Positions 42,696-55,142 of a stretch of DNA of 64,000 nt are shown piece after piece. The notes under the pieces were generated by a model, which did not search any database, was not told where the DNA came from, and saw nothing but the letters and a program-made list of their open reading frames with translations. A program made the position numbers and the translations under genes. The stretch comes from Episyrphus balteatus (Eukaryota; Arthropoda; Insecta; Diptera; Syrphidae). The DNA is taken from contig NC_079135.1 in assembly GCF_945859705.1 (NCBI RefSeq), positions 121,029,551 to 121,093,550 of the forward strand. The letters run 5' to 3'. Numbering within the stretch: position 1 is the first letter of the stretch; every line of letters begins with the position of its first letter.

Positions 42696-43027
42696 ATGCA
42701 AAATGAAAGTTGGAGAACTTTTTTTCTGTTCATTTATTATCACTGAGGACAAGAACATGAACCTTTGCTCAATATCGAGTGCAATTATTTATTAAATTTC
42801 GTTTGGGTGTATTAGCATCTAGGCCAAAGTTGTAATTCACATTATTTGCACGTTTTCTACGTGCACTGTGGCGTATACGTATTAAAAAGCGCATAAGCAA
42901 CAGTAAAGAAGGAAAATACGGTTGATAAAGCTAAAAAAGGTTGATCAAGCTGATCAAAAAATAATTGCCATCGGAACGCTGTCTTCCAGCATTAAGGACA
43001 CATACCTACCTATAATTTTTTATACAA

Positions 43028-43114
43028 CCCAACTAACAATTTTGCTTCTATAAAGCTTTATAGAAGCAAAAGAAGCATGTATAAAGCTTTACAGAAGCAA
43101 AATTGTTAGTCGGG
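43028..43114. mobile_element. 87-bp hairpin element, copy c
   Basis: Begins CCCAACTAACAATTTTGC and ends GCAAAATTGTTAGTCGGG. The left internal palindrome is perfect over 24 bp (GCTTCTATAAAG and its inverse). AA flanks both sides. Confidence 0.9.
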
Positions 43115-43859
43115 AAATCTCTTATTTTTACTTCTTTTACATATTAATAGACCGAGAGCCCACAGCAAATTTTGGGATTGGATTTTTAACCAAAAGGTGA
43201 GTATGCAGTTTTACAGTCTTACGCTTTCTGATAAGGAATCAAAAAGTCTGGCAGCTTTATTTCGCATTATTATACGGTTTTCGCGGAGGGAGTTAAACCG
43301 AGTTTTCCAATTGATGTAAATTTTTTAATGATTTAGCCGAGATAACATTTAGCTGAAGTTTTAGTTGGAAGGCACGCAGTTCCAAGTTCCAATAAAAAAT
43401 CAAATTTTCGTTTCCAAACTGGTCAATACATAAACTTTCGAAGTTTTATTTTTTTTTTTAATTTTTCAACAGTTTTAATTGTTTTTATAACACATATTTG
43501 TTATCTCTGGGATTTAGGATATAACAGAATTCTATTATTCTCCACAATTTTCATAAGTCAAAATTAAGCTAAGAATTTAGCTGATGTTTGAAGAGAAAAA
43601 GTTCAGCTAAAATTTAGTGCGATTTGCGTACTTGGCGTTAGGAAAAATGATAGAGCATCAGTTATTAACTAAATATTAAATTAATGACTGCCTGTGTTCA
43701 AATCCGTCTGTTATCATACTCTTACCGATTGGACTGAACAGAAAATTGTATGTCCCTTTCCATCCTTAAAAAGTAACTAATCGCTGATGTAAAAAATGAA
43801 TAAAAGTTCATAGTTTTTAATATTTTTTATCATTTTTGATTTTATTTATATTTTCTTAT

Positions 43860-43905
43860 GATAATATTTTATTTTTATTTTATTTTATTATTTTTATTTT
43901 ATAAT
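43860..43905. repeat. TTTTA-type low-complexity repeat
   Basis: A run of ATTTT/TTTTA pentamer-like units downstream (3' side) of the Frizzled gene. Low-complexity only. Confidence 0.8.
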
Positions 43906-44193
43906 ACTAAGTCAACATAACACAGTTATGTTTTTTAATTGTGTTGATATTTACAATTGGAATAAATATTATTTAAAGCTATTAACACATTTTATTTCTC
44001 TTAAATTTAATTATATCTTTGCCTTAAAAGCTTCGATATTATTTAATATTATCTTAATTTATTTGTTTAGAAATATAAAAAAAAAAATCTACATATTTAC
44101 ATAAAAAACAATATTTAAAAAAAAAGTCTTAAACAATTTATTCTATAACCATTCGAGCTGTAAGTTCAAAACTTTACTCTCACTGACATAAGG

Positions 44194-45687
44194 CTACACT
44201 CTAGACTGTCCATTATACATGGGGACATTATGAAAATTAATTCCACTATACAGTGGTCCAAATGCTTTGCCATTCGAAACTGCAGATGATGGCGATGAAA
44301 ATGCTTTCTTTTGTAGAGATGATACAGATTTGATAGATGTAGATGGCGTTGGTGTTGCAATGATTCTATTGCGATATGACTCACAAGTTTTACGTGACCA
44401 AACCCACATTCCAGTCAAAGTGCCACCAGTGAGTTGGAAAAATATTCGCAAAAGTGTTGGCAGTGCTGATGTTTTCTCCGGAACAGGACACAATTCCGCT
44501 GACACACAAGCTGGAACATTGAAATCGAAACGTTCAAAGAAAGAAGCTACCACCGCAAGAGTTGTTGGGAAAAAGAACACCAAACTGAAGATAAGAAATC
44601 TCTTGCGGATTTGTGAAAATCTTTGAAGGCCAACAATTGGTTGAATCTGTTCTTGGAGAGTTTTCAATGAACATGAGGCTCGCTGGGTGAAAAATAGCCC
44701 AAGGATGAGTAGGATCAGTGCGGGAATCTCGACAAATCCTGGGGCAGAACACATTCCAGTTAGTTCATTTGGTTTGACAGCATCTCGAAGGAGGGCACTT
44801 ATTGGTGGCGCTAGTGGTGGTACCCATGCAAGAACATGAAAAAGTCCTGATTTCTTTTCCAAAGCTTCACTTGACCATTTCTTGTGAGATGACAGATAGA
44901 AACACAAGGCAAAAATCAACCACCAGGTGGCAGCACAAAGTGTTAAGTAGCTTGTTGTAATGTATGATGCCAAACATGGAGGTGTCAGAGCACAAGGACC
45001 TCCGATTTCATCAGTTAGCATTGCTCCAGAGGCAAGCATCTTTGTAGAGTTATGGAAAACTATACGCTCCAAGTAGCAAACGCTGTAGAGATTGTAGCAG
45101 AGACATAGAAACAGCACTGGTCTCTCAGGATATCCAAAGCGGGTTGGTTCAGCCCAGAAAGTTACCAGAGAAAAAAGTGTCAAAATGAAGCACACAGCTG
45201 AAAGGGCCAATATAAGTCCTTCCGTGATTTTTTTCTGTTGAGTGTCATACATCGCATCTTTGTTGCACTGTGGAGTGCAATCATCCTGAAGAGCTGTAAA
45301 ATTTTGCGGACAAATCAATGTTGACACTGACTTTGGTACATGATGAGGGGGAATCTTCCATGGTAGCCAAGGCCAAAATATTTGCTCTTGTTCAGGTAGC
45401 AGTGGTCTTTCAGGTAAAAGTTGCTTTTCAGAAGCTTCTTCTGGTATTTGCATACATAACTCATGTTTCTCCGGCTGAGGAAGTGTATCGCAATTTAGAA
45501 ACTCTGGCCATATGAGGGTTAATTGAACCTGATCCGCACACTCAGCTTTCACTGTTTCACACAGTGATTTGCACGCAGTCACAGGTCTTGGAACATCCGG
45601 TGTACACAAGGGAAATAGTGAAGAACACAAAAGAAATCTAGCTCGATTGGAACAGCCTGACTCCAATATTGGCATTAATTTTGTTAT
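44194..45687 (-). CDS. fz4: Frizzled-4-like Wnt receptor, terminal exon (partial)
   Basis: Encodes the last 497 residues of a class-F GPCR, the Wnt receptor type. The acceptor CTTTCCAG|ATAAC (phase 0) opens the exon; the frame upstream is intron. Residues 1-78 hold the second part of the cysteine-rich Wnt-binding domain (GCS, LLCS, PLC, ACKSLC, AEC, NC), so two N-terminal cysteines, signal peptide and start lie in an upstream exon outside what I can see. A linker (about 80-152) precedes seven membrane segments (TM1 about 156-178, TM2 about 188-206, TM3 about 240-265, TM4 about 282-300, TM5 about 318-335, TM6 about 363-384, TM7 about 408-430). YPERP after TM1 is Frizzled-typical. The cytoplasmic KTxxxW motif appears as KTCESY (433-438), with Tyr instead of Trp. 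The C-terminus QSRV matches a class I PDZ ligand (S-x-V). Best family match is Frizzled 4, from overall style; other Frizzleds are less likely. Confidence 0.9.
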   Translation of the reverse strand: MTKLMPILESGCSNRARFLLCSSLFPLCTPDVPRPVTACKSLCETVKAECADQVQLTLIWPEFLNCDTLPQPEKHELCMQIPEEASEKQLLPERPLLPEQEQIFWPWLPWKIPPHHVPKSVSTLICPQNFTALQDDCTPQCNKDAMYDTQQKKITEGLILALSAVCFILTLFSLVTFWAEPTRFGYPERPVLFLCLCYNLYSVCYLERIVFHNSTKMLASGAMLTDEIGGPCALTPPCLASYITTSYLTLCAATWWLIFALCFYLSSHKKWSSEALEKKSGLFHVLAWVPPLAPPISALLRDAVKPNELTGMCSAPGFVEIPALILLILGLFFTQRASCSLKTLQEQIQPIVGLQRFSQIRKRFLIFSLVFFFPTTLAVVASFFERFDFNVPACVSAELCPVPEKTSALPTLLRIFFQLTGGTLTGMWVWSRKTCESYRNRIIATPTPSTSIKSVSSLQKKAFSSPSSAVSNGKAFGPLYSGINFHNVPMYNGQSRV

Positions 45688-46525
45688 CTGGAAAGAGACA
45701 AAAAGATGAAAAATTAATTGACATTCAATGATAATTGCAAGGTTAAATAAAAAAATGAATAAAAAATAAGCACAAAGACACACCGACACAGACACTTTTT
45801 TGGAAATGTCTTAAGATTGTTGATGTGATCCTCACTGATCTTTCAAGGACAGGAACTGAAAAGACAGCCTTCTTCTTCCAGGAAAGCAAAACAAAAAACC
45901 TCAAACATTTCTTTCTTTTTTTCTTATTGTTCGATGACTTGCGTCCGGCGAGATTGATGGGAAAGACGATGGATGATGATGATGAGATGACTGACATCAT
46001 CAACATCGATCTTGTCCATGGCAGAAAAAAGATACAAAGCAGAGCAAAAAAAACTAAAAAAGTATCTTTTTTCTTGAGTGGGTTTGGACGATAACAATAA
46101 AAGCTAAAGGGTATAGGGTAGACATTAGATAAAAAGACGAATATTTCTTCAAGAAGGTGATCGAAAAAATTTCAAAGTCAGACGACAGACTGAAATTGTT
46201 CCATTTTTTTTTTTTTTGGTTATTTATATTTTATTTTTTATGGTTTTTACAAAGAATTTTTGGAGACAGTTTTTTTATCCATTCTATCTTTTTTTGCGAA
46301 AGAATGACATATAATTGAATTACTCGAGATGAAAGAAAAAAATTCATCTCAACCAATATACTTTTTGTTTGATTTCGTTTTGATCTATACCCTTTGAAAC
46401 TGACTTTTCTCCCACTGAGTTCAATAAAAATAAATTGTTAGAACAAATCGATCAATATTCATAAGAACGCATATGAAAACGATCGAATATAAACTTTTGG
46501 ACGATAACTATTCAACTTGTAAGAA

Positions 46526-46603
46526 AGCAACTAACAATTTTATTTCTTATAGAAGCAATAATAGTATTGGTAAAGCTTTATAGAAGTAAAATTGTAAGTT
46601 GGG
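46526..46603. mobile_element. 87-bp hairpin family, internally deleted copy
   Basis: AACTAACAATTTTATTTCTT at the left and TAAAATTGTAAGTTGGG at the right; 78 bp, with the palindrome TAAAGCTTTATAGAAG retained. Diverged. Confidence 0.75.
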
Positions 46604-46659
46604 ATGACCAATACTCTCGGTTCGATGGTTGTTCTATGCCAAAATTTGCTGTCGAGATC

Positions 46660-46735
46660 CCCAACCAACAAATTATTTTGCTTCTATGAAGTTTTACAGA
46701 AGCTACAGTAACACCTGTAAGGCTTTACAAAAGCC
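46660..46735. mobile_element. 87-bp hairpin family, decayed copy
   Basis: CCCAACCAACAAATTATTTT, then GCTTCTATGAAGTTTTACAGAAGC and TGTAAGGCTTTACAAAAGC; the right end is lost. Diverged remnant. Confidence 0.6.
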
Positions 46736-47054
46736 AGTCAAAGAGTTTATTGATAAAGCAGCAAGTATTGTCTTTACTTTTTTTCAGATTGTATAGCTAG
46801 ATAGCGCCTGGTGTTTCACCTAGTGTCATAATGTATGTTGTTGATCCCATCAAACTGAAGTGGTTGAACCAAACGCTTAAATTTGATGGAAATTTCAAGT
46901 CAACCATTTGAGGTTTCATAACGAATTCTTTTCAAAATCCACTTGTTTGTGTTGGCAGAGACATTTTTAACGCTATATAACAGTTAAAATAAAACTAGTG
47001 AAAAAAATTGGTTACTGATTTGGAAGTTGTAGACAACTCAGAGTCAGAGTCAGT

Positions 47055-47330
47055 TAAGAAGCAAGTAATTTGAAAAAATCGTTGAAAATTAGAGCAAGTT
47101 GGCTTTGCAAGTGACTTGCCTGCTAACTTACATACATGCATGCTACTTATATTGGGAGAACTTGTACATGTACCCGCAGGGAACGATTTTCAAATAACTT
47201 TTTTCTCAACTTGCTCCTCTAAAGGCTTTAAAATCAGCATGCAAGTTGACATGCAAGTAAAAGTTTTAAGTTTGAATGTATTGCAACTTGCTTGAGGTAA
47301 CAAGTTTGACTTGCTTGCTCTTCTGACCAC
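47055..47330. repeat. Region of GCAAGT/ACTTGC phrases in both orientations
   Basis: AGCAAGTTGGCTTTGCAAGT and TGACTTGCCTGCTAACTTAC at the left, and GCAAGTTGACATGCAAGT and ACTTGCTTGCTCTTC at the right, give an imperfect inverted-repeat region of about 275 bp. Probably an old inverted-repeat element; the ends are not defined. Confidence 0.4.
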
Positions 47331-48794
47331 CAGGCTTAACACAAAAAGCAACAACCAAAATTGGTTAAATTAATTCACAAATTTATAATATCTATTAAGT
47401 TCATTTCCCTACTGAGTATATGCATGTCATCAAACTATAAAACTATCAACAAAAACAAACTTTCAAATTAGTCAAATACTTATAATAATCCCCAACAACT
47501 ATTGCTTCTGTATTTTAGTTATTATATTATTTAAATTCTTCTATAAGCATCTTAAATCTTACTTATACAAGTATTGTATTCAAAATTCGTTCCCCTCGAG
47601 TATATTCATAAAAATTTTCGTCTAATAATCTTGATTTTATGGGCCGATTCAACATTTAAATTGCATTTTAATTCAAAATCGAAAAAAAAAAGTAAATCTC
47701 CAACATCATCATAGTGATGAGCTCCATCTGAGTTATCGATAAAACAAATTTCTTCAAAGGCAATCAAATAATTATAATTAATGATTTGATGATGAGATGG
47801 AAATAAAAAATTCATGACTTATAAAAGATTATATGAATACACAGGAGGCTATTTGGCTGCCGGCAGCACGCATCAAAATTCAAAAGAGTCTAACTCCAAA
47901 TCAACTCAACGGGCTTAACACTTAAGTCGCAATTAATCGAAATTATATAAAAAAGAGGAGGACACAAAAACGACCATTCCGATCTTGATTTCTTTTTCTT
48001 AAAATTTTTTTTTACTTGATTTTGAACTTGGTGAAAAACCTGTTGTCGTTATCGCCTCTTTCTTCCTTTTTTATTTTCAAAGAACCATGCCATAATTTAT
48101 TCAAATCCAGAGTTATACTTCTTAGCCGGATCTTCGATCTTATATGCTCTTCGCTTCCTCGCATGGATCATCGCAACTTTTCTTGTGATCTCGATTTTTT
48201 CTGTACCATTTTTGACAAAATATTTAAATTGATTGTCATCACTTTGGTATTATTTGAGAAATATAAAAAAAATTCTTCTTATTTTGTTTTCTTCTTCTTT
48301 GCCATTGATGATGATTTTATGAAGATCTTATGCAAATTATATTTTGTATCTACTACATTCAGAAAGGAAGCTCTCCTTTTGTGGAAGATCATCGATGAAT
48401 TGGCTAAAAATGATCGTGTGTTTCGACAGGTTTTTTGTATTTTATTTATTTTTTTTTTGTGCATTTTTTGTTATTTGGTTTTCTTATTTAAATGGAATTC
48501 AATGAATGGGCGGTGGAAGAGATAAGAAAACTCGCTCGATGTGTGGTTGGGTTAAAAGCTTTTAGACGTTTAATGCAAATAAAATGACGAGTGGCTTAAG
48601 ATGAAAGGTTTTATTTCTTTTTTGTTGTTTCTGTTTTTTATTGGTTGGGATCTTTTTTTTTATTGGCATAGTGGAGCATGTGCATTGGAGTATTTTAAAT
48701 ATATTAAGATTAAAATAAGTTATAAATAAATTCAGTAATTTTTATGACGGTTCGAGGGTTTTAACTTCATTTCGACCTCAGAAAAGGTCACCTA

Positions 48795-49223
48795 CACAGA
48801 GAAAAATAGACCACATAAAATAGAACAAAAACAATAAGATTTCTCTATGGTTTTCATCCAAGAAGGAAACCTTATTAAAACAATCGGGTTTTCCTTATTG
48901 TTTTAAAATCTGCAAAAAAATAAAAAAAAAGATGACCAGGCTGGGAATCGAACTGGAGACTTCAAATCTTTAGTTGCCCACCTTACCACCTGAACCAACC
49001 TGCCATGAAAATATTGATCGCGATTTTTGTTCTAGTGCTAAGTTGCAAAAAAAATCAACTTTTCAGTCAAATTTTAATAAGATTTTCTCTATAAAAATAA
49101 TAAGAAATCTCCTTAAAAAACCTTATTAATCGTTGATTTTAATAAGATTTCCTTATGAAATGTATGGACGGTAAAACAATATGGCAATCTGTTAGTTTTT
49201 AGCGGGTCATATTTTTCTCTGTG
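48795..49223. mobile_element. TIR element, CACAGAGAAAAATA ends, carrying a tRNA-like segment
   Basis: Ends are CACAGAGAAAAATAGACC and GGTCATATTTTTCTCTGTG, inverted, with TA flanks (48793-48794, 49224-49225). Within the 429 bp is a tRNA-like segment (48934-49006), bracketed by related AAGGAAACCTTATTAAAA-like and TTAATAAGATTTCC-like AT-rich blocks. No transposase. Confidence 0.85.
48934..49006 (-). repeat. tRNA-like segment inside the TIR element
   Basis: Minus strand: a box-A-like TGGTTCAGGTGGTAAGG and box-B-like AGTTCGATTCCC about 33 bases further. The spacing is that of a tRNA gene, but the acceptor arms do not pair fully. Resembles the segment at 30751-30832 in orientation and setting (adjacent poly-A on +). 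Likely a tRNA-derived repeat. Confidence 0.55.
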
Positions 49224-49398
49224 TACTTTTAAAAAAGGTACTTTTTCTAAGTTTTAAGAAAATGGTTGATCTTGAAAAAAATCTTGATTAGTTTTTAAAA
49301 CCAAAATCTCCGAGTCTAAAAAGTTGTTGGCAATAATACATTAAAAAAAAAAAAAGATTCTCAGTGACATGGAACTCTATATGACTTTAGTCTAGTTA

Positions 49399-49736
49399 AG
49401 CTGTGTTCTAGTGTGCATGGGGCTCAAGGGAACAATTTGTTTAAATTGTATCCACTTTCCTTTGGAGGTGGTAGTCTACTCACATGAGTAGATGATTAGT
49501 AGATCTAGTACTACAACCAACACATGGTGTAGTTATTGTACTAGATTTCTACTCATGAGTAGTCTACCACCTCCAAGGGAACGTGATTTTTACTTACTTC
49601 TATTAGCCGCGGTCCTTTGGAGGTGGTGGCTAATCAACTACACATTCGCATCGTCTCAAGTAGAAGATCATGTGTTTATTGTAGTACTAGATCTACGCAT
49701 GAGTAAACTTACCATCTCCAATGGAACAGAGCTATT
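49399..49736. repeat. Two adjacent hairpin units related to the GCTGCG elements
   Basis: Unit 1 (about 49450-49575): TTCCTTTGGAGGTGGTAGTC, then TACTCA, and inverted TGAGTAGTCTACCACCTCCA. Unit 2 (about 49606-49735): TCCTTTGGAGGTGGTGGCTA... and inverted CCATCTCCAATGGAAC. The phrase TAGATCTAGTACTAC (or its complement) appears in both. Outer GCTGTGTTC (49399) and GGAACAGAGC (near 49730) might be ends of one composite element. Confidence 0.7.
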
Positions 49737-52700
49737 TTTTCGTGAACAGTCATTTTTTAGGAGTGTTCAGCTGGTGGTGACCAACCGTTAGAATTGGTAA
49801 ACTACTTGTAATCAGATAATCTAGTACATTGACTCCTAGATCTTCTGTCCGAATAGATGGGAATGGATTTCTTGAATTGAAAATAGCTAGTTAAGTATTC
49901 ATAAGTAGATAATCACCTGCAATTTTCCAGTTAACAATAGTTTTTGGTACTTTTCCCAATTCGATTATTCTACAACTTAACAGATGTTTAATATTTCTTT
50001 ACACTGATGTAGGTTCTCATAATTGAATCTTATCTCATGAAGGAAGAACAAGTCCAGCCAAATTTTTTTGCAAAAATAAAAAACAAAAAAATACCTACCT
50101 GTCAGACCTAACTCCTATAGAAGGAAGGTAGGGACTATTATTTCACATTAAATTTATTGTTTCACAACTGAATACAAATTATCATTATGAAAAGAATATC
50201 ATTCGTCACCTATGGTGCATGACGGACTATAAACTAAGAACTCGACACAGTTAAAAGAACATAACCAACAACAACATAAAAAAAAAAAATATTGAAAACA
50301 AAAAAACAAGAAAAAGAACTTTTATACCAAAAAGGTAACCTCAATTCTCAATTCAATGAATGTCCATGCAGCTATTATTGCATGTTCAACAAGCCCCTGA
50401 CAATGAAAGAAAATCACACATCCAACAGAAGCGATCCTCATATACATTTCGTACCTCTCGCGATCGGGGCCTGGTACAATAATATATTTTTACTCTTCCC
50501 TTCTCTTCTTCGATTCCATCTTCTTTGCCGCCCCGCATGTGGTCTATCAATAAGTTTGAAAGAAATCCTCCACACACACACACCATGCACACAGCAGGGG
50601 ATCTCCAACTTCATCATCTTCATTATCATCAAAGGTATCTTCTTTTGACGGAGGCCTGCTGTATTGTATCGCTTAAAAGGGAAAAGAGGGATAGCAATAG
50701 TTGATGGTTGTAGCCTAAGCTAGCTAGCTATAGGTATCTGATCCGCCAGATCGTTTGACTTACAACTGGTGCGCGTTTGGCGCACAGTATGGCGCATGGC
50801 GGTCTTTTCTTCAATGTGACGGCATGGCGACGACGTCGAAGACGACGACATGGCTTGTACAAATGGAATGCATGGGGTCAAATGCAGAAGTAATTAATAG
50901 AAATATGCATTTGGTCAGAGATGCCGAGTTTATGCTGCTGCTGCTGCTGGGTGGTATGTATACATTTTCCAAGTAGCGTGTGGTTTGATGATGAAGTATT
51001 GCAAAAAAGGTTGTCGGTTTGCTAATGACTTATAGATGCTTAAGGTTATGCATACTTCCTATGCGCATACGTTTATTACTTTCACCTTTATTGACTTTCC
51101 ATGAAGGAATCTTAATTGACTGCAAATTGCTGGACATTTTGTTTGTTTTAAAACAAAGTCAGCTATTAAAGAAATTAATATGACATGAAAAAGCTGTCAA
51201 ACAGAACTTTTTCCGGGCTTATGTTTTTTTTTTTAGGAAGTATGATGAATGTATGTAGTATTTTAAATATTTCCCCACACTGACACTGTTTTGTAATTAA
51301 CTAAAATAGCATTCTTTAAAAAAACACAAAAAAATGAAACAAAAAAGGTCTAAGGTGGCAACCTTATGGAACTCCATTTAAGTAGCTTCTTCGAAGAACT
51401 CATCAGGCATAATTGGGCTTAAGTATGCTTCTTAGTTATTTTTTTTTAGAATTCTTCTTCACTAAAAAAAAGGAAAAATAATGAAAAAATACCTAACCTC
51501 CAGCCTCTTATATCCCTTTCGTTACACATTAGTCTCAGGTAGTGATGAGATTTAATGAACACTCTGCAGTCGTCTTCGTGTTTTTTTTTTTTGTTTCTTT
51601 ATCTGACGATATAGAACCCAATTGGAAAATGACTCATCCTCAAAAGCAGATACATCCGATATGAGAAAAAGATTGAAAAAATTAAGAACTGAACAAGAAA
51701 AAAAAACACTACAAGGTTTTATGTTTTTCTCTTGGATTGAGTTCGAGCTACAAGCATGTACAAAACTTCTGGGGTTCATTCTAATAAATGGCTGTTCATT
51801 TAAAATTATGAATCTATAAAACACATTTAATCCATTGAAATGGTGTTAACACTATTGCCTTGGGTTTATTTAGTTTTTTTTTTTTTTTGTATCGGTCTTC
51901 TAGAAATGCATATTATGGACTAAAGGCTTGATGCATATGTGATTATTATGATAGTAGGTATGGTTATGGTTTGGTAACATTTTTCACTGTCTCAAATTTC
52001 CTGGAAAAAGGTGGAAAGAATTTTTTTTGGGTTTGGTTTTCTGTATTAATTATAATAGGACATTATTGAAGTTACTATCAGTTTTGGAAGAAGATTGTGT
52101 GTGAATAATTTCGGTTGGAATTTATTAAAATTATGGCACCGATCGACCGTCTTTCAATTGATGGAAAATTGTTATATATTGTATATATGTATAACAGTAT
52201 TAGCAATTCGTATCTTTCCTTAAAATAGCCGAGTGCAAACTTGACCACGGTTAAACCACAGATAAATCTATCATAATAAGAGTCAAGAACTTGAACCCGG
52301 TTCATAGAACTAACCCTAAGTTGCAGGGTACAACTACAATAATTATAACAGTTATATCATAAAAGTTAAAATTTGTGAAGTAAAAGTTGTACTACAAGAT
52401 ACAGGTATACAATATCTACCCTATTGTATTGCAACTACTGATCCTTGCTTCTATCAGTCTAACAACTTTTTAAAAGCTCAACCAAGTCAATTACAACTCA
52501 TAAAACAATCTTTTGTGTCCGATGTAATCCAGAGTTATGGTTTTTCTGTTATAATGCCTATCCCACCAGCAAAGCGCGCGGTCTATTTAAGCAAATTACA
52601 ATCAAATAAATTACAACAAAAACCACCTGTTCACACACGGTTCTTTTGCGATCGCTAAATCTATACCATCTGTGTTTGCGAATGCTCAGATTAAATGCTT

Positions 52701-55055
52701 GACCATTAAGTCCCATAAGGCAAACCATACTAAGTGCAATTGCATCGAATAGAGCCTTGTTTTTAGTAAGCGCATGCAAAAACCACCAACCTGCAACTAT
52801 GGCGGATTCGTAAGCAATCGCAATGGCCACCGCGCTAAAGTATAACCAAATCAGTGTATCATACTCTATTAATCACAGAATGAGCGGTGTTCGTTGCTAT
52901 AGCATCACTATAACACAACTCATTTCCGTCTGCACGATCGAGGTGGATTGTGGCGAAGTGGAGAGTATGGAGTTCATTCCATTTGGATCGCTGTGGGGCC
53001 GTTCGTTGCAATAGTCCTACCAACCATGGCATTGGCATTACATCATTTTTCCTACGATACGATTTATCGTTTGGCTCGATTGTTGTTGTTGTTGTTGTTG
53101 TTTTTTGTTGCTCTCAAAAAGATTGCCGCCATTCGGTAATATGCAATGCTCTTAAGTCCCCCTTTATACACAGCCCCCCTCTCTCCCACTGTCTGAAGAC
53201 TTCAGATGCTTTGCTGATTGCTGGTTTGTTGGTCTCTCCACTTCTCTCCATAGAGGTCCGTTGCCAATTGCCGCAACGAAACATTTATCGATGCATTGCA
53301 TCTATGCATCTGTAGATGCAATTTATTCCCGATTTTGCTCCATCACCATCATCATAGCCAAAACACTCTCCAACCAAACAACAATCAACATAGCTCCAAC
53401 TTGTGCTTGTTGTTTTATTTCTTTTCTTGCGATGACGTTTTCGCCAGAGTTAAAGATCTGAACGCGCGACGGACGATGGCAGAAAAATTGTCAAGTACCT
53501 GTCCGGTACACGTTGGGGAATTCTCTCAATCTTTGTTTTTGTCTTGTGTCGGCCTTAGCTTGTATAAGGTACCTATATAGCAAAGAAACGAAGTTTCGTC
53601 TTTTAGCATAAAATGTACTCTTGTACTGGTCGCTTTCCTATTAATAATCGTGAACTGTCTTGCGGCAGCAAAATGAGTTCGTCGCAATCAACTTGCGGGA
53701 GATGAAAAATTCACGACTTCCCATTCAAAATGACAGATGAGAAGTGACATTATCTCGTTTATTTTTTTGCTTTGTGTTTGGTTTGGTTCAAGAGTTGTGT
53801 CAGATGTTGGTCGGTTAGTCGGTAAGATCAAAAGTTTTTCCCATTTGACAGCTGTATTTCGAGCGACGACGTGTTGTGTTTTCCATAATGGCATATAATA
53901 AACCACAAATGCTATTTGTTAAGTGCAACATGAATATGTAATTAAATTTCAAAGAATTGCACATTGCAATAATTGTGTAGACAGCCATAGAGAATGTATG
54001 ACAAGTTGTGTAGAGTTTCTTGATTAATTACATAGTGAATTAAAAAATGTTTTGACAATTAGAATCTGTATGACGTCGACCTATATTTACAAACAGGTCT
54101 AGTAAAGTTGGTTAACCCAGTTCATATGTGTAGTTAAGAGATTGAAAGGATTAAAATTATAACAATTTAGAAAATCGTATTAAAACCACTTGAAATGCAC
54201 GGATATGTCAGACATTATTTTACGTGATAACCGTTTGACTTTCAATGTCAACATTCTTCAAGATGGCAGCTCAACACCGCATGTCATGGTATTTTTTTGT
54301 TTTTTGCTTACCGTCCACCCGTATCAAGATTAAAAAGCAAAAGAACGCGATGACCAAAGCGCATCAGCATAAATACACAGCCTTTGCAACCAATTGGATT
54401 GAACGAGCTGTCACATTCTCGTGGTGTAATGTGCTGTGTGCACTTGCTTGGCGCGCATACAAACAATAGTGGTAGGTATATATAGATGGCGTTTTGTATT
54501 TCGTCGTGTTTTGGCTTTTTTATGTGGTTTCATCCAATGTCTTTTTAACTGACAGTTAATGTCAATTAAACGAGAATCAATCGACAGTTAATTATTTGTT
54601 CGTGATGCAAGTAATGAAAAAAAAAAAAAAAATGTTTACAAAAACCAAAAAATACTTTTGCAAGTAAGCATTGTGTTAACTGTCATTTGTTGTTGTTATT
54701 GTCTTATGATTAAAGAGGACTTGTTGGAAGATTTTTGGTTGGCTTCAATAATTTTGGTAATATAATTGATTGACCGTAAAATTGTAGCTTTACATGAGCA
54801 GTAAATGAATGAGGGTAATTATGCATCGTAATTGATGTAATACGTAAACAAACTATCAAAAATTGTATGCAGGTATGGTTAGCAATTTACAACAGAATTT
54901 TTGTGGTAAAGATGACAATCCTCTGGACATCTTTAAATGAAAGTACTTTGACGTTTGAGAACTTCAAAATTTGACGTTTAAGAAGTAAGTGACTTATTCA
55001 CTATATAAATCATATAAATTAAACAATCAATGCCTATGAAAGGTGAATAGCAACA

Positions 55056-55142
55056 CCCAATTAAGAGTTTCACTTCTTTAAAGCTTTACAAAAGCAACAA
55101 TAGCATTTGTAAAGCTTTATAGAAGCAAAATTGTAAGTCGGG
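55056..55142. mobile_element. 87-bp hairpin element, copy d (divergent left arm)
   Basis: Starts CCCAATTAAGAGTTTCACTT and ends GCAAAATTGTAAGTCGGG; 87 bp between the same landmark ends as copies a-c. The internal palindrome TAAAGCTTTATAGAAGC is kept. Flanks do not duplicate clearly. Confidence 0.8.

Noticed and set aside
45688..45795. Upstream extension of the Frizzled frame with a signal-peptide-like stretch
   Set aside because: A good splice acceptor lies at 45688-45689 and the extension lacks the first CRD cysteines, so it is intron.
48934..49006. Functional tRNA gene
   Set aside because: Acceptor-stem pairing is poor and the segment is embedded in a TIR element; better described as tRNA-derived.
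52558..52830. 90-codon minus-strand frame with hydrophobic stretch
   Set aside because: Considered as a missing fz4 exon; it lacks the CRD cysteine pattern and suitable splice sites.
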